Shown: in pieces, positions 8,340 to 19,200 of the stretch | How positions within the stretch are numbered: position 1 is the stretch's first letter | Layout: each line of letters opens with the position of its first letter | Source of the DNA: GCA-002713455 sp964428745 | GTDB lineage: Bacteria > Fidelibacterota > Marinisomatia > Marinisomatales > TCS55 | Assembly (NCBI GenBank): GCA_964428745.1 | Contig: CAYRYZ010000008.1 | Span: 1-52,398 of the forward strand | Direction of reading: 5' to 3' | DNA: 52,398 bases | The notes under the pieces: model-generated | The model's input: the letters and a program-made list of their open reading frames with translations, nothing else | Databases searched by the model: none | What the model was told of the DNA's origin: nothing | Position numbers and translations under genes: made by a program

Positions 8340-10427
8340 TTAAGAAATATTTGTTTCATGCAATTTATCTTGATAATCCTTAATAAACTGGGTTCGGATT
8401 AAAGAGTGCTTCGAGCTTTCCAAATTTGGATCATTTTTAACTAAGTTAAAAGCAGCCTCTCGGGCAGATCTTAAAATAGGTCCATCAGTGACCATATCTG
8501 CAATCTTATATTTTAAAAACCCACTTTGGCGTATACCAAAAAATTCGCCAGGCCCTCTAAGTTTTAAATCTTCATCCGATATCATAAATCCATCATTAGT
8601 TGATTCCATTATACGAAGGCGTTTATTGGAATTATCTGTGAAATTTCTACGTACAAGTATACAATAACTTTTTTGTTTTCCCCGTCCCACGCGACCTCTC
8701 AATTGGTGTAATTGAGTTAGCCCAAAACGATCTGCATGTTCAATAACCATCACCGTAGCGTTTGGTATATCTATTCCTACTTCTATCACAGTTGTAGAAA
8801 CCAATATTTGGATTTCATTCCGATTATAGGCGCTCATTATCGAATCCTTTTCATCTTTTTTCATTCTTCCATGAATAAGCCCTACTTCTAAATCATTAAA
8901 AATTTTTTCCGATAAATATGAATGCATTTCAACAGCCGCAGCTAGGTCAGATTTTTCAGTTTCTTCTACTAATGGATAAATTACCATACATTGTCTACCT
9001 TCATTTACTTCCTCTTTCATGAATGAATAGACTTTATTTAATCTCTGTTCATCGACAACTTTTGTGATAATAGGAATACGATCTTTTGGCATTTCATCAA
9101 TGATGGAGGTATCCATATCGCCATGATATGTAATAGCCAAAGTTCTTGGTATAGGAGTTGCCGTCATTGCTAAGAAGTGAGGGTTCAAACCTTTTGATAC
9201 CAAGTCTCCTCTCTGCATAACACCAAATCGATGCTGTTCATCAACAATCACTAAGCCTAATGATTTAAAAATTACATCTTTTTGAATAAGCGAATGTGTT
9301 CCAATGATAATATCAATTCTACCTTCTGATAATCCATCAAGAATAGATTGTTTTTCGCTCTTAGTAGTTCCACCCACAAGGACCGCACAAGTCATTTGAA
9401 CTTTATCTAAATGTTTTTTAAAAGAAACATAATGTTGATTAGCTAAAATTTCTGTGGGCGCCATGATAGCAACTTGAGCTCCATTGGCCTTTGCAATAAC
9501 AGAAGCCAAAATAGCTACGATGGTTTTCCCAGACCCGACATCCCCTTGTAAAAGACGATTCATAGAAATAGTTTTAGACATATCGCCCTTAATATCTTTT
9601 AGTACCATTTTTTGCGACTTTGTAAGGTCAAACTCTAAGCTATTCGTAATAATTTTTAAATATGGACCTATTTTACTTAGTGCTTTTGTTTTAGTCTGTT
9701 TAATCGCTGATTTTCTTAATGCCATGAGCATTTGTAGAAAAAAATGTTCATCAAATTTGAGACGATAAACTGCTTCTTTAAGACTTTCTTGAGAATCAGC
9801 AAAATGTATATTCCTAATTGCCTGATCAAGGTGAATTATTCCATAGTCATTACGAAACTTATCAGAGAAATGGTCTGGGATATCATTTAATAAAAGCAAA
9901 CTGGATTTAATAACGCGACGAATACCCTGGCTATCTAGTCCTGACTTCTTCAATTCGGCTGTAATTGAATATAGAGGTATCACTGAGCCTGAATTGATCG
10001 GATCTTCATTGTCTTGAAGTTTATCAAACTCAGGATGAACAATCTGAAAACCATTAAAGAAATCAATATTGCCACTCACAGCAAGTCGATCGCCTACTTT
10101 AATGGCTTTATTCATATAACTTGCACCATTGAACCAAGTAAGTGTTAACATTCCCTTGCCATCAGATAAAATAGCTTGAAAATATTTTCTCCGTTTACTT
10201 TGCCGTAAACCTGCAACTTCTATATTCCCAATAAGAGTTGCCTGATCTCCTTTTTTGAGACTAGATGTCGAAGTAATTGTGGTGCGATCAAGATGTTTTC
10301 GAGGAAAATAATTTAATAAATCCCCAACAGTACTAATGCCTAATTGAGCTAAGGATGAAACACGAGCCTGGCCAATACCTTTAATAGATTGAATCGAAGA
10401 TAAAAGACTTAAAGCCTTCTCAGGCAA
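8340..10427 (-). CDS. recG: ATP-dependent DNA helicase RecG
   Basis: A full-length RecG of 695 residues, which reverses stalled replication forks and migrates Holliday junctions. The N-terminal wedge/OB domain (about 1-200) contains GIGQARVSSLAQLGI and the OB strand TLIGNIEVAGLR. The helicase core shows Walker A GDVGSGKT at about 295-302, the Walker B-like DEQH at about 396-399 and motif III MTATPIPRTLA. Motif VI QLRGRVGRG and the RecG C-terminal DLKLRGPGEFFGIRQSG also appear. The start is TTG at 10427, with GGAAG nine bases upstream and no in-frame ATG nearby. The DUF4139 gene ends six bases before it, indicating one transcript with valS. Confidence 0.97.
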   Translation of the reverse strand: MPEKALSLLSSIQSIKGIGQARVSSLAQLGISTVGDLLNYFPRKHLDRTTITSTSSLKKGDQATLIGNIEVAGLRQSKRRKYFQAILSDGKGMLTLTWFNGASYMNKAIKVGDRLAVSGNIDFFNGFQIVHPEFDKLQDNEDPINSGSVIPLYSITAELKKSGLDSQGIRRVIKSSLLLLNDIPDHFSDKFRNDYGIIHLDQAIRNIHFADSQESLKEAVYRLKFDEHFFLQMLMALRKSAIKQTKTKALSKIGPYLKIITNSLEFDLTKSQKMVLKDIKGDMSKTISMNRLLQGDVGSGKTIVAILASVIAKANGAQVAIMAPTEILANQHYVSFKKHLDKVQMTCAVLVGGTTKSEKQSILDGLSEGRIDIIIGTHSLIQKDVIFKSLGLVIVDEQHRFGVMQRGDLVSKGLNPHFLAMTATPIPRTLAITYHGDMDTSIIDEMPKDRIPIITKVVDEQRLNKVYSFMKEEVNEGRQCMVIYPLVEETEKSDLAAAVEMHSYLSEKIFNDLEVGLIHGRMKKDEKDSIMSAYNRNEIQILVSTTVIEVGIDIPNATVMVIEHADRFGLTQLHQLRGRVGRGKQKSYCILVRRNFTDNSNKRLRIMESTNDGFMISDEDLKLRGPGEFFGIRQSGFLKYKIADMVTDGPILRSAREAAFNLVKNDPNLESSKHSLIRTQFIKDYQDKLHETNIS

Positions 10428-10433
10428 AATAAG

Positions 10434-11765
10434 CTACTTCCATTCCTTGCGATACGTATAAGTCACAGTTTGAGACCCATTTGCAGGAATAGTAATCGGA
10501 AAATGGATAGTTGAGGCATCTTCTTTTCTATAATTTGTTGAGGCATCACGTACTACCCAATCTCCATAAATATGTTCAATAAGACGAACTTTGATCTTAA
10601 GGGGTAAAATATTTGTTACTTTAATACTTATAGAACTCTCTTCGCTTTTCTTTTGACGATTGTAATTTAGAACTGATCGCTTACCAATTACGTCAAATGC
10701 TCTTCCAGAAATAATTGTTGCGGTTTCCCCCTTTGGAACTTGTCGGATCTCATCCTCACCCACAAATTCAATGTTACCATTATTACTGGTTTGAAATAGT
10801 TGAATTTTACCTTTAGGCAAAGGCACACCTAGATTATTTTCATTTGTATTTGCAATTTTATACTCAATTGCCAAGGGTTCTTCTTTTTGTCTTCTTTCAT
10901 CATTTTCAAACAAATAAGTTTTTTCAAAAGAAATAGTTTTTGATGGGTAAAGACGCGTAGTAATGCTTTCCCTAGCTAAAAGGTTGATTTTTTCACCCAA
11001 GTAATAAATGTGATAATCGCCTAATTGTTCTTCATCAAAACCATCAATCTCTTTAGGATTAGCTCTCATCATTATCGGAGGAGTATTTACATAGCCATTC
11101 CGTTTAAGTTTACCTTCAACTAATTGGAGAGTAACATTCATAAAATTCAAATTACTCTTATTGAGGATATAAGCCTCTGCTAAAAAATCAGCTTCGTTTC
11201 CAGATTCATCTAAGATAAGACGGTAAATCGCATCCCAATCAAATCCCTTGGAGAGGTAAATCAAATCTCCTTGAATAGGATTTAATCCATCTTCATTTGC
11301 AATACTCCAGTTTAATGATGGTTTAAAAACAATATTTTCCATTAAACCAGAAGCATTTATATAATCTATTCGATCTCTATTAAAAGAAATAACAGATCGT
11401 CTTCTTTGAAGAGTAATAGTTTTATCATTTACTTCAACCAATTTACCCGACATACCTTTTCCATTAATTAGCTCAACATCAATCGTTTGACCTAAAAAAT
11501 CAAAAAGTCGATCTGAAAAGCGGAAAACATCTTGATTGAGACGCTGCATCTTCACCCTTGCATTATCCAAGGAAAGGAAAGGTGAGTCTTTAATAATCCC
11601 GACTGGAAGAAGATCCCATGTGATTGTATTTTGATCACGTTCAAGAGTCCAGGATACTGGCTGTTTTATAAGAGCAACCTCATCTTTATACATTGTAATT
11701 ATGGCATCATTTGATTGACCTATTAATGAATATATAAGACTTAGTGTTATAATTATTTTTCTCAT
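10434..11765 (-). CDS. Exported DUF4139 protein
   Basis: A secreted or periplasmic protein of 443 residues with a signal peptide (MRKIIITLSLIYSLIG). A DUF4139-type beta-rich domain fills the C-terminal two-thirds, with the characteristic LARESITTRLYPSKTISFEKTYLFEN, IEYKIANTNENNLGVPLPKG and TYTYRKEW segments. The N-terminal part 'ITMYKDEVALIKQPVSW' is typical of the group. A short insert (about 75-115) with VELINGKGMSGKLVEV looks like an SM/SH3-like barrel. The function of DUF4139 is not established. The ATG overlaps the end of valS by four bases, so it is translated from the valS-recG transcript, an odd place for an exported protein. Confidence 0.8.
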   Translation of the reverse strand: MRKIIITLSLIYSLIGQSNDAIITMYKDEVALIKQPVSWTLERDQNTITWDLLPVGIIKDSPFLSLDNARVKMQRLNQDVFRFSDRLFDFLGQTIDVELINGKGMSGKLVEVNDKTITLQRRRSVISFNRDRIDYINASGLMENIVFKPSLNWSIANEDGLNPIQGDLIYLSKGFDWDAIYRLILDESGNEADFLAEAYILNKSNLNFMNVTLQLVEGKLKRNGYVNTPPIMMRANPKEIDGFDEEQLGDYHIYYLGEKINLLARESITTRLYPSKTISFEKTYLFENDERRQKEEPLAIEYKIANTNENNLGVPLPKGKIQLFQTSNNGNIEFVGEDEIRQVPKGETATIISGRAFDVIGKRSVLNYNRQKKSEESSISIKVTNILPLKIKVRLIEHIYGDWVVRDASTNYRKEDASTIHFPITIPANGSQTVTYTYRKEWK

Positions 11766-14398
11766 TTTAAAATATCCAAATTTGTTTTTATAAGATCAAA
11801 TTCATCGTTCATATCTAATAACTTCTGTTTTTCATGCTTTACAACACTCTCAGGAGCATTATCAATAAAACTTTGATTTGCTAATTTCTTTTCTATTACT
11901 GTCAAATGGGTTTTTAACTCATCTAAACGCTTTGATAAACGAGTAATTTCCTGGTCTAAATTTATTAATCCTTTTAGTGGAACAAATAGTTCCATTTTTT
12001 TTATTACAGCAGTAGCAGATTGATCGGGTTTAATTAAGTCTTCTCCAATAGAAATTGTATTTATTTTAGCAAGAGTTTTAATGATAACATCAAAAGATTC
12101 AATATTTGATTTATTTCCATTTACATTTCTTATAATTAAATCTGCCTTTTTCCCCGGCGGAACATTCATTTGACTTCTTATCATACGTACAGCTGTAACA
12201 ATTTCCTTTAAAAGCGTAATTGAGCTATCTGCAATTTCATCTTTTTGTGAAATATCTCCTTTAATCCAAGGCGATACGATTAAGTCGCTATCTTTAGTAT
12301 CTTTGAAGTAATTCCATAGCTCTTCAGTAATAAACGGAGCAAATGGATGTAATAAGCTAAGGATTCCTTTAATAATTTTAATGGAAACAGCTGCTGCAAT
12401 AGCTCCTTTTTCTGGATCTTCTCCATAAAAACGCGTTTTTGCTATTTCAATGTACCAATCACAAAAATCACTCCAAGTGAATTCATATATTAACTTCGCC
12501 GCTTCATTAAAATGAAATCTATCAAACTGATGATTAACTTCAATAGCAGTCTGATTTAATTGGTTTAATATCCAACGTTCAGGAATATCCAATTCAATTT
12601 TGGATAAATCTACTGTCGAAATCAGCTCTTCATCTATGTTCATTTGAACAAAACGGGAAGCATTCCAAAGCTTATTCATGAAATTTCTTCCGATTTCCAA
12701 TCGAGAATTCGAGAATAGCACATCTAATCCTTGAGGAGCCATTAACATTGCGCCAAAACGGACCGCATCTGTTCCATATTCTTTAAATAACTCTAATGGA
12801 TCAGGTGAATTACCTAAGGATTTACTGAATTTTTTTCCAGTTTCATCTCTAAGAATTGATGTAAAGTATACATTTTTAAATGGGTTTTTACCTGTGAAAC
12901 GATGACCTGCCATTATCATTCGAGCAACCCAAAAGAAAATAATGTCTGGCCCAGTAACTAACTCATTCGTTGGATAGAATGAATTCAAATCGTCATTTTC
13001 ATCTGGCCAATTGTGTACTGCAAAGGGCCATAACCAAGAGGAAGCCCATGTATCTAAAACATCATCATCTTGCATCCAATTTTCAGGGTCTTCTGGACCA
13101 TCTACTGAAACATGTATCTTTTTTGAATCATCATTATGGTACCACACTGGAATTTGATGTCCCCACCACAATTGTCGGCTAATACACCAGTCGTTTATAT
13201 TATTTATCCAATGATTATAAGTTTTAACCCAATGATTAGGATAAAATTTGATTTCGCCGGAATTAACCACTTCTAAAGCTGGTTTAGCTAATTCCTCCAT
13301 TTTTAAGTACCATTGGTCAGATAAATAAAATTCTATAGGCACATTTCCACGTTCGGAATATCCGATATTATGCGTATAATCTTCGATTTTATCGATTCTA
13401 TTCTCAGAATTCATATCTGAAACAACAGCTTTTCTAGCTGATTCTCGGGTCATATTTTGATATTTATTCGGAACTTCCGAATTCATTGAAGCATCTTCAT
13501 TCATTATATTTATGAATTCTAAGTCATGACGTTTTCCAATAGAAAAGTCATTACGATCGTGGGCAGGCGTAACTTTGATACAGCCCGTTCCGAATTCAGG
13601 ATCAACGTAATCATCTGCAATAATGGGTATTTCACGCCCTACAAGAGGCAAAATAACCGTTTTGCCAACAAGTTTACTGTATCTATCGTCTTTTGGATGA
13701 ACGGCCACTGCTGTATCGCCTAGCATCGTTTCTGGCCTTGTCGTTGCAACGATTAAATAATCTTCTGTTTCTTTTATCGGATACTGGAAATACCATAGTT
13801 TACCATCCTTTTCCTTGTGGATAACTTCTTCATCGCTTATCGCAGATTTAGACTGAGGACACCAATTTACAAGACGATGTCCCCGATATATCAATCCCTC
13901 TTCGTATAGTTTAACAAAAGCTGTGGTTACAGCTCGTGAATAATTCTTGTCCATGGTGAACCGCTGTTTGTCCCAATCACATGAACAACCCAATTTTTTC
14001 AATTGATTGATAATTATATCGCCATATTTCTCTTTCCAGTCCCAAGCATACTTTAGAAATTCTTCTCGAGAAAGAGTATCCTTCTTAATCCCTTTTTCTT
14101 CTAAATCTTGAACGACCTTAGATTCTGTTGCAATAGATGCATGGTCAGTTCCAGGAATCCAGCAAACATTTTTCCCCTCCATTCTGGCTTTCCGAATAAG
14201 AACATCTTGAATAGTATTATTCAATACATGGCCCATCGTGAGGATACCAGTTACATTGGGAGGAGGAATGACTATAGAATACGACTCTTCTTTAGAGTCA
14301 GTCTTACCCTGAAAATAATTAGAATCTAACCAGTGTTGATACCAACGTTCCTCGAGCTTGTTCCAATTATACGTTTTATCGAGTTTTGGCGTTGACAT
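11762..14398 (-). CDS. valS: Valyl-tRNA synthetase
   Basis: A class I aminoacyl-tRNA synthetase of 878 residues that charges tRNA-Val. Seen in order: the HIGH-type signature PPPNVTGILTMGHVLN at about 47-61; the CP1 editing domain with TTRPETMLGDTAVAVHP and HDRNDFSIG; the DTWASSWLWPF segment; the KMSKS-type motif KKFSKSLGNSPDP at about 519-530; a helical anticodon-binding domain; and the C-terminal coiled-coil arm (LDQEITRLSKRLDELK) specific to ValS. Length is normal. There is no Shine-Dalgarno before the ATG. It heads the likely valS-DUF4139-recG transcript. I see no T-box leader in the 31 bases between it and the upstream CNB gene. Confidence 0.98.
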   Translation of the reverse strand: MSTPKLDKTYNWNKLEERWYQHWLDSNYFQGKTDSKEESYSIVIPPPNVTGILTMGHVLNNTIQDVLIRKARMEGKNVCWIPGTDHASIATESKVVQDLEEKGIKKDTLSREEFLKYAWDWKEKYGDIIINQLKKLGCSCDWDKQRFTMDKNYSRAVTTAFVKLYEEGLIYRGHRLVNWCPQSKSAISDEEVIHKEKDGKLWYFQYPIKETEDYLIVATTRPETMLGDTAVAVHPKDDRYSKLVGKTVILPLVGREIPIIADDYVDPEFGTGCIKVTPAHDRNDFSIGKRHDLEFINIMNEDASMNSEVPNKYQNMTRESARKAVVSDMNSENRIDKIEDYTHNIGYSERGNVPIEFYLSDQWYLKMEELAKPALEVVNSGEIKFYPNHWVKTYNHWINNINDWCISRQLWWGHQIPVWYHNDDSKKIHVSVDGPEDPENWMQDDDVLDTWASSWLWPFAVHNWPDENDDLNSFYPTNELVTGPDIIFFWVARMIMAGHRFTGKNPFKNVYFTSILRDETGKKFSKSLGNSPDPLELFKEYGTDAVRFGAMLMAPQGLDVLFSNSRLEIGRNFMNKLWNASRFVQMNIDEELISTVDLSKIELDIPERWILNQLNQTAIEVNHQFDRFHFNEAAKLIYEFTWSDFCDWYIEIAKTRFYGEDPEKGAIAAAVSIKIIKGILSLLHPFAPFITEELWNYFKDTKDSDLIVSPWIKGDISQKDEIADSSITLLKEIVTAVRMIRSQMNVPPGKKADLIIRNVNGNKSNIESFDVIIKTLAKINTISIGEDLIKPDQSATAVIKKMELFVPLKGLINLDQEITRLSKRLDELKTHLTVIEKKLANQSFIDNAPESVVKHEKQKLLDMNDEFDLIKTNLDILK

Positions 14399-14429
14399 CG
14401 ATTAATTTTTTTTCAATATGATTTTATAA

Positions 14430-14933
14430 TTACCGCTCTAAAATTAGACTAAATGCTGTAGTTAATTTGAGAACATTTTGATTTGCCTTAACGAGATTCC
14501 CAGATATAATTCTTCCTAGATTTCGCATAATCTTATATCCAACATCTGGATTTTTATCACAGATTTTAAATAAATCTTCTTTATGCATCTTTGCTAACGT
14601 GCAATCAGACTTTGCTTGAACATTAGCTGTTCTTCGATCTCCCTCGTTAAACATGGACATTTCTCCAAATTGAGGATAATCGTCACTTGAAAGTTTAATA
14701 AAAGCCTTTTCTCGTTTATCTACCTCTCCCTTATTAACAGCAAGAGTCAATACCTGATTTATTTCAACATGACCCTTTAAAAGAAGGTATATACTATCTC
14801 CTTCCGCTCCCTCAGTGATGAAATATTCTTTCTTTTTCACTTCAACTTGCTCTAAAACATCGCGAAATAAATCAATATTTTCATTAGTTAGATCTTCGAA
14901 GATTTTATAATTTTTCAATTGTTGGTTATTCAT
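14430..14933 (-). CDS. Stand-alone cyclic-nucleotide-binding domain protein (paired with K+ channel)
   Basis: A soluble protein of 167 residues consisting of one CNB beta-barrel and flanking helices. The phosphate-binding cassette is intact: Phe89-Gly90-Glu91 (FGEMSMF) and Arg100/Arg101-Thr102. The Glu and Arg are the residues that hold the cyclic phosphate in CRP and PKA. There is no helix-turn-helix, kinase or cyclase domain, so it is not a transcription factor of the CRP type. A terminal helix (LGRIISGNLVKANQNVL) resembles that of the second CNB protein in this window. It has a good ribosome site (GAGG, five bases from ATG) and starts seven bases after the K+ channel gene on the same strand. 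That makes a separately encoded ligand-sensing subunit plausible but unproven. Confidence 0.85.
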   Translation of the reverse strand: MNNQQLKNYKIFEDLTNENIDLFRDVLEQVEVKKKEYFITEGAEGDSIYLLLKGHVEINQVLTLAVNKGEVDKREKAFIKLSSDDYPQFGEMSMFNEGDRRTANVQAKSDCTLAKMHKEDLFKICDKNPDVGYKIMRNLGRIISGNLVKANQNVLKLTTAFSLILER

Positions 14934-14940
14934 AACTACC

Positions 14941-16068
14941 TCAAGGAATTATAATTGCTTGTTCACCATCTTTAATCATATAATTTTTTTCAGGGTTTAT
15001 ATGGACATGAACCATACTTTCTTCTTGGAGAGAGATGCCACCTTCTTTGAGTTTTCGCTCAATAAATGCATCAAGTGTAGACGCATCAGACGATAGCACT
15101 GCTCCAATACCTAAATGTTCATCTTCAGAACAAATACCGATCAATATGGCATCATTCTCTTTATTATAATAATCAAATAATTCAGCATAATTCTGACCAA
15201 CAAATTTTGTTGGGATTGAGACTCTTTTTATACGAGCATTTGAGTCACTTTCCATTAATTGATTCACAGTCTGAGGAATCCCAGGCTCAACAACGTGTGA
15301 AGCCAACAAGTGTGCACTATAATCGTCGCTAACCACCACCTCGTCAGCAGCAGCTCTTTTAATGTGAGTTAAGTTTTCACGGTGCAAGATATAAGCTACC
15401 ACTCTAATTGCGCTATTTATACTCTTAATAGTTAACGTGGCAAATATAGTTTTCTCATCATGGGAGGCCATTTCTGTACTTGTTCCATTCGGGACAATAA
15501 TGACCGTATTTGCATTAGCAATACTAGCTTTATCTAAAGTCTCCTCATGGGTAAAGTCACCTGAAATAAAATGTATATTAATCTTATGATGTCTATTTTT
15601 TATCGAGGTTACCTCTTCAGGAGTTAGATCATTTACCAAAACTAAATCTCTGATACTATTATCATGATTGAGGTTTTGAATCGAATCAATGACACTTTCC
15701 GCATTTGGATTCCATCCACAAAGCACAAGATGATCAGATAAGCTTAATTTTTCCAAACCTTTGTCCTCCCTAATTTTTTGTGCAACAAAAATTGATGATA
15801 TTGAAGCTGTGAGGAGTGAAACCAGAGAGATTCCAATAAACATAACAAATACCGCGAATAAGCGTCCTTCTGGTGTTTTTGGTGAAAAATCACCATACCC
15901 AACTGTTGTCATTGTTACAATAGCCCACCAAAAAGGCGTATTTCCTTCAGATATTTCTCCTGGCTCTAGCCATTGTAATGCTAATCCGCCAAGGATGACT
16001 GAAATAAAAAGACCAGCAAATACTTGAAAAAAACGGTTTTGAATTAATGTTCTCACCCACAGACTCAT
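14941..16068 (-). CDS. RCK-type two-TM potassium channel (MthK-like)
   Basis: A K+ channel of 375 residues. One transmembrane helix (about 14-33), a pore helix with the selectivity filter TVGYGD at 55-60, and a second helix (about 68-95) are followed by a cytoplasmic RCK/TrkA-N Rossmann domain starting at DHLVLCGWNPNAE (about 112) and a C-terminal RCK_C domain (about 285-375). The architecture is that of MthK, where ligand binding to an RCK ring opens the pore. In related RCK_C domains the ligand can be a divalent cation or c-di-AMP; which applies here is unknown. It is upstream of, and nearly touching, the CNB gene. It is divergent from susC, with a 188-base shared intergenic region. No Shine-Dalgarno was seen. 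Confidence 0.92.
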   Translation of the reverse strand: MSLWVRTLIQNRFFQVFAGLFISVILGGLALQWLEPGEISEGNTPFWWAIVTMTTVGYGDFSPKTPEGRLFAVFVMFIGISLVSLLTASISSIFVAQKIREDKGLEKLSLSDHLVLCGWNPNAESVIDSIQNLNHDNSIRDLVLVNDLTPEEVTSIKNRHHKINIHFISGDFTHEETLDKASIANANTVIIVPNGTSTEMASHDEKTIFATLTIKSINSAIRVVAYILHRENLTHIKRAAADEVVVSDDYSAHLLASHVVEPGIPQTVNQLMESDSNARIKRVSIPTKFVGQNYAELFDYYNKENDAILIGICSEDEHLGIGAVLSSDASTLDAFIERKLKEGGISLQEESMVHVHINPEKNYMIKDGEQAIIIP

Positions 16069-16246
16069 ATCTATAATTTAGTTATTCTTAGGTGATTCAC
16101 GTAATTGAATCTGCGAAAAAGAATTATTATTATTTTCATTGACTTATAACTAGTAAAACGCTTAGTCTCTAGAAGGAGGGTATCTTTAATAGTTGACAGA
16201 ATACATACTATTCATACCCCTTATTGACGAGAAAACAATTAACCTT

Positions 16247-16252
16247 AGGAGG
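16247..16252 (+). promoter_or_regulatory. Strong ribosome binding site of susC
   Basis: AGGAGG with a four-base spacer to the ATG at 16257. It decides this start against the in-frame upstream codon at 16224, which would add 11 residues before the signal peptide. Confidence 0.75.
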
Positions 16253-16256
16253 CTTA

Positions 16257-19200
16257 ATGAATACATTTAGCATTCCCAGATCAATTACAAACCTTTTATT
16301 GCTTGTAGGGATGACGACATTCCTAGTAGCACAACAAGGTTCTGTAGCTGGTCGCGTCACTGACGCCGATACTGGGGATCCGCTAGTGGGAGCCAACGTT
16401 CTTGTGGTCGGTACCAATTTAGGTGCAGCCACGGATGTAAATGGTGAATATTCCATTAGTCGGGTACCTGCAGGTGCTCAGCGATTGAATGCCAACTACA
16501 TTGGTTACGGAAGTAAATCAATGAATGTAGATGTTCCAGCCGATGGTAGTGTCAGTACAGATTTCGGTCTGTCTATTGCTGCTTTGAATCTTAATGAGAT
16601 CATCGTAACAGGTGCTGGTACTGCTGTGGAAAAATCTAAAGTTGGAAATTCAGTGGGAGTTGTAAACATGGAATCTTTAGAAGATGCTCCGATTACTAAT
16701 TTTTCGGATATTCTTCAAGGTCGTGAAAAAGGCGTTGTCATGCTACCCAATGGTGGTTTAAATGGCGAAGGCGCCTCGATTCGTATCCGTGGATCTTCTA
16801 CGTTATCACAATCTAATGAACCCATCGTTTATATCGATGGAGTTCGTATAGATAATACTGCTAGCGGAACAGGTCCTGGTGGAACACCCTCACGCTTAGA
16901 TGAAATCAATCCCGATGCGATTGAGCGTATTGAAATCCTTAAAGGTGCTGCTGCTGCATCACTTTATGGGACTCAAGCAGCCAATGGCATTATACAAATT
17001 TTTACAAAACAAGGTGCAATCTCAAAACCTGAGTTTTCAGTAGAAGTAAGTTCTATGACAAGTTCTTATCCTGAAGATAGATGGAAACCTAACTCTGGTT
17101 TTGCTAGAGATCAGGCAACTGCAGATCGTATGGCAAAATTATTTCCTGACTATGCTAAAGGTGGTCTAAAACCCTATGAGGTAATAGAAGTCCCATTTAC
17201 TAGCTGGCTTTATGATAAAGGAAATAACAAAACTGCTTCTGCTTCTGTCAGAGGTGGCGCACCTGGTGCAACTTATTATGCAAGTCTACGGTATTTGAAT
17301 AGTGATGGTCCTTATGACGAAACAGCTACCCTTCTTGGGAAGCCTGTTGGTGCTGCGGATCCAACTAAACCAGGTGCCAATGACTACCGTGATCAATTTA
17401 TGGCAAGTGCTACGCTAAACTTGTTACCAACGGATAAAGTTAGACTCCGTGTATCAATGAATTATGCGTATACGGACCATAATACGATCCAAAATAATAA
17501 CAATATTTATGGAACAACTTCCCTCATTCAAATGGGAAAACCTGAGCATTCAACTGAAGTTAATGCATCTGGCTCTATGGCCTTTGCTACCGCTCGTGAA
17601 ACAACTTATCGTAGTCAAAACAACGAAGGCGATAATACCACGATCTCATTGCAAGCAAGTTATAAAGTCACAGATGGGTTGAATCTTTCAGGTACATTTG
17701 GAATGAACAACACACTAAATAAGAGTACCGCATTAACTCCATTTGGCTACAATGTAGATGGTAAAATGGCTTATGCCACAGCTGGTGCCCTTTATAAAGA
17801 CAAAAGCGATAGAAAAGTCTATACCGCAGATGTAAAAGCTGACTATGCTGGTACTGCAGGTGTACTTTCTCACGAGAGTGTTGTCGGTTTCCAAACGTTC
17901 CAAACAATTTATAAGACTATGAGTGGCGGTGGCCAGCAGTTCCCTGGACCTGGACTTCAAGTTCTAGGTGCATTGGGCTCGCCAGGCAACCCTGGTTCAT
18001 ATTTTTCTGAAGTAGTTGAGGCTGGCTTCTTGGTTCAAACCCGACTTGGTTACCAAGATTGGTTGTATGCAACCATGGGTATTCGTCAAGATGCAAATAG
18101 TGCTTTTGGTGCAGATTTCACCACAGTTACTTATCCTCGTGTGAATGTTTCTTACATTCCAACAACGCAGCTCGGACAAATGGGTCCTGTGTCTACATTA
18201 AGACTACGGATGGCTTGGGGAAGAGCAGGTCAACAACCTGGTGCATTTGACCAGTATACGACCTATTCTCCTTGGGCTTCTGAATTTGGTCCTGGTCTTC
18301 GTCCTGGAAATGTAGGCGATCCAACATTAAAACCTGAAGTATCAACTGAAATTGAATTCGGTGGTGAAGTAGGTTTATTAAATGATAAGATCGCTTTTGA
18401 TTTCCAATATTGGGATCGCGTTGTTGAAGATGCCTTGATCCAAAGAGCATATCCACCTTCAGGCGGTTTTATTAATACACAGCTTTCCAATATTGGCCAG
18501 TTAGATGCTATGGGTTGGGAAGTCGGTGTTGATGCAAGTGTTTTACGTAATTCTCAAATGAGTGTTGATGTATTTGGATCCATGTCTTACCTTGAAGAAA
18601 AAGTGGTTAGCTTAGGTGGAGCACCTGAACAAAAAATCGGTGGTTCTTATCCTCGCTATCGCAATTTCTTAACGGAAGGTTGGGCGCCTGGTACTTATTT
18701 TGGTGCGAAACTTGACCGATCAACTGATTATCCTATTGATATCAACGGTGATGGTAAAGCAGATAGCCAGCAAGCTCTTCTTGAGTTTTTCAAGACTGGT
18801 GGTGCAGGTGTACGCGATGGTTGGAATCCAGTTATGTTGACTCCAACTCAAGCAGATGTTGATGCTGGCCGCGCTAAAGATACAGGTGCACTTGGCTGGT
18901 ATCTAGGTAAACCAACGCCTGATTACACTGCCTCATTTGGTGGAAGTGTTAAATGGGGAAAGAATATTCGTGTTAATACATTATTCGAAACCCGATTTGG
19001 CGAATATCACATAACAAATCTTACCGATGCATTTCGTAAATCGCACGGTTTGATTGGGCGGAATACTCCAAAAGCTGCTGCAACTGAAGCAGCACTAATG
19101 GATCCAGCTAAAGCTGGTCAAACTCGCATGGATGCTGCTGCACGATGGTGTAATGAATTCCTAGCGTTATCGCCTTATAGTGGTCTTAATACCATAGAAG

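Noticed and set aside
16193..16198. TTGACA upstream of susC as a promoter -35
   Set aside because: No acceptable -10 hexamer at 15-19 bases; not enough for a promoter call.
18193..18490. Two minus-strand open frames inside susC
   Set aside because: Shadow frames produced by the biased codon use of susC; no starts with ribosome sites and no recognisable protein.
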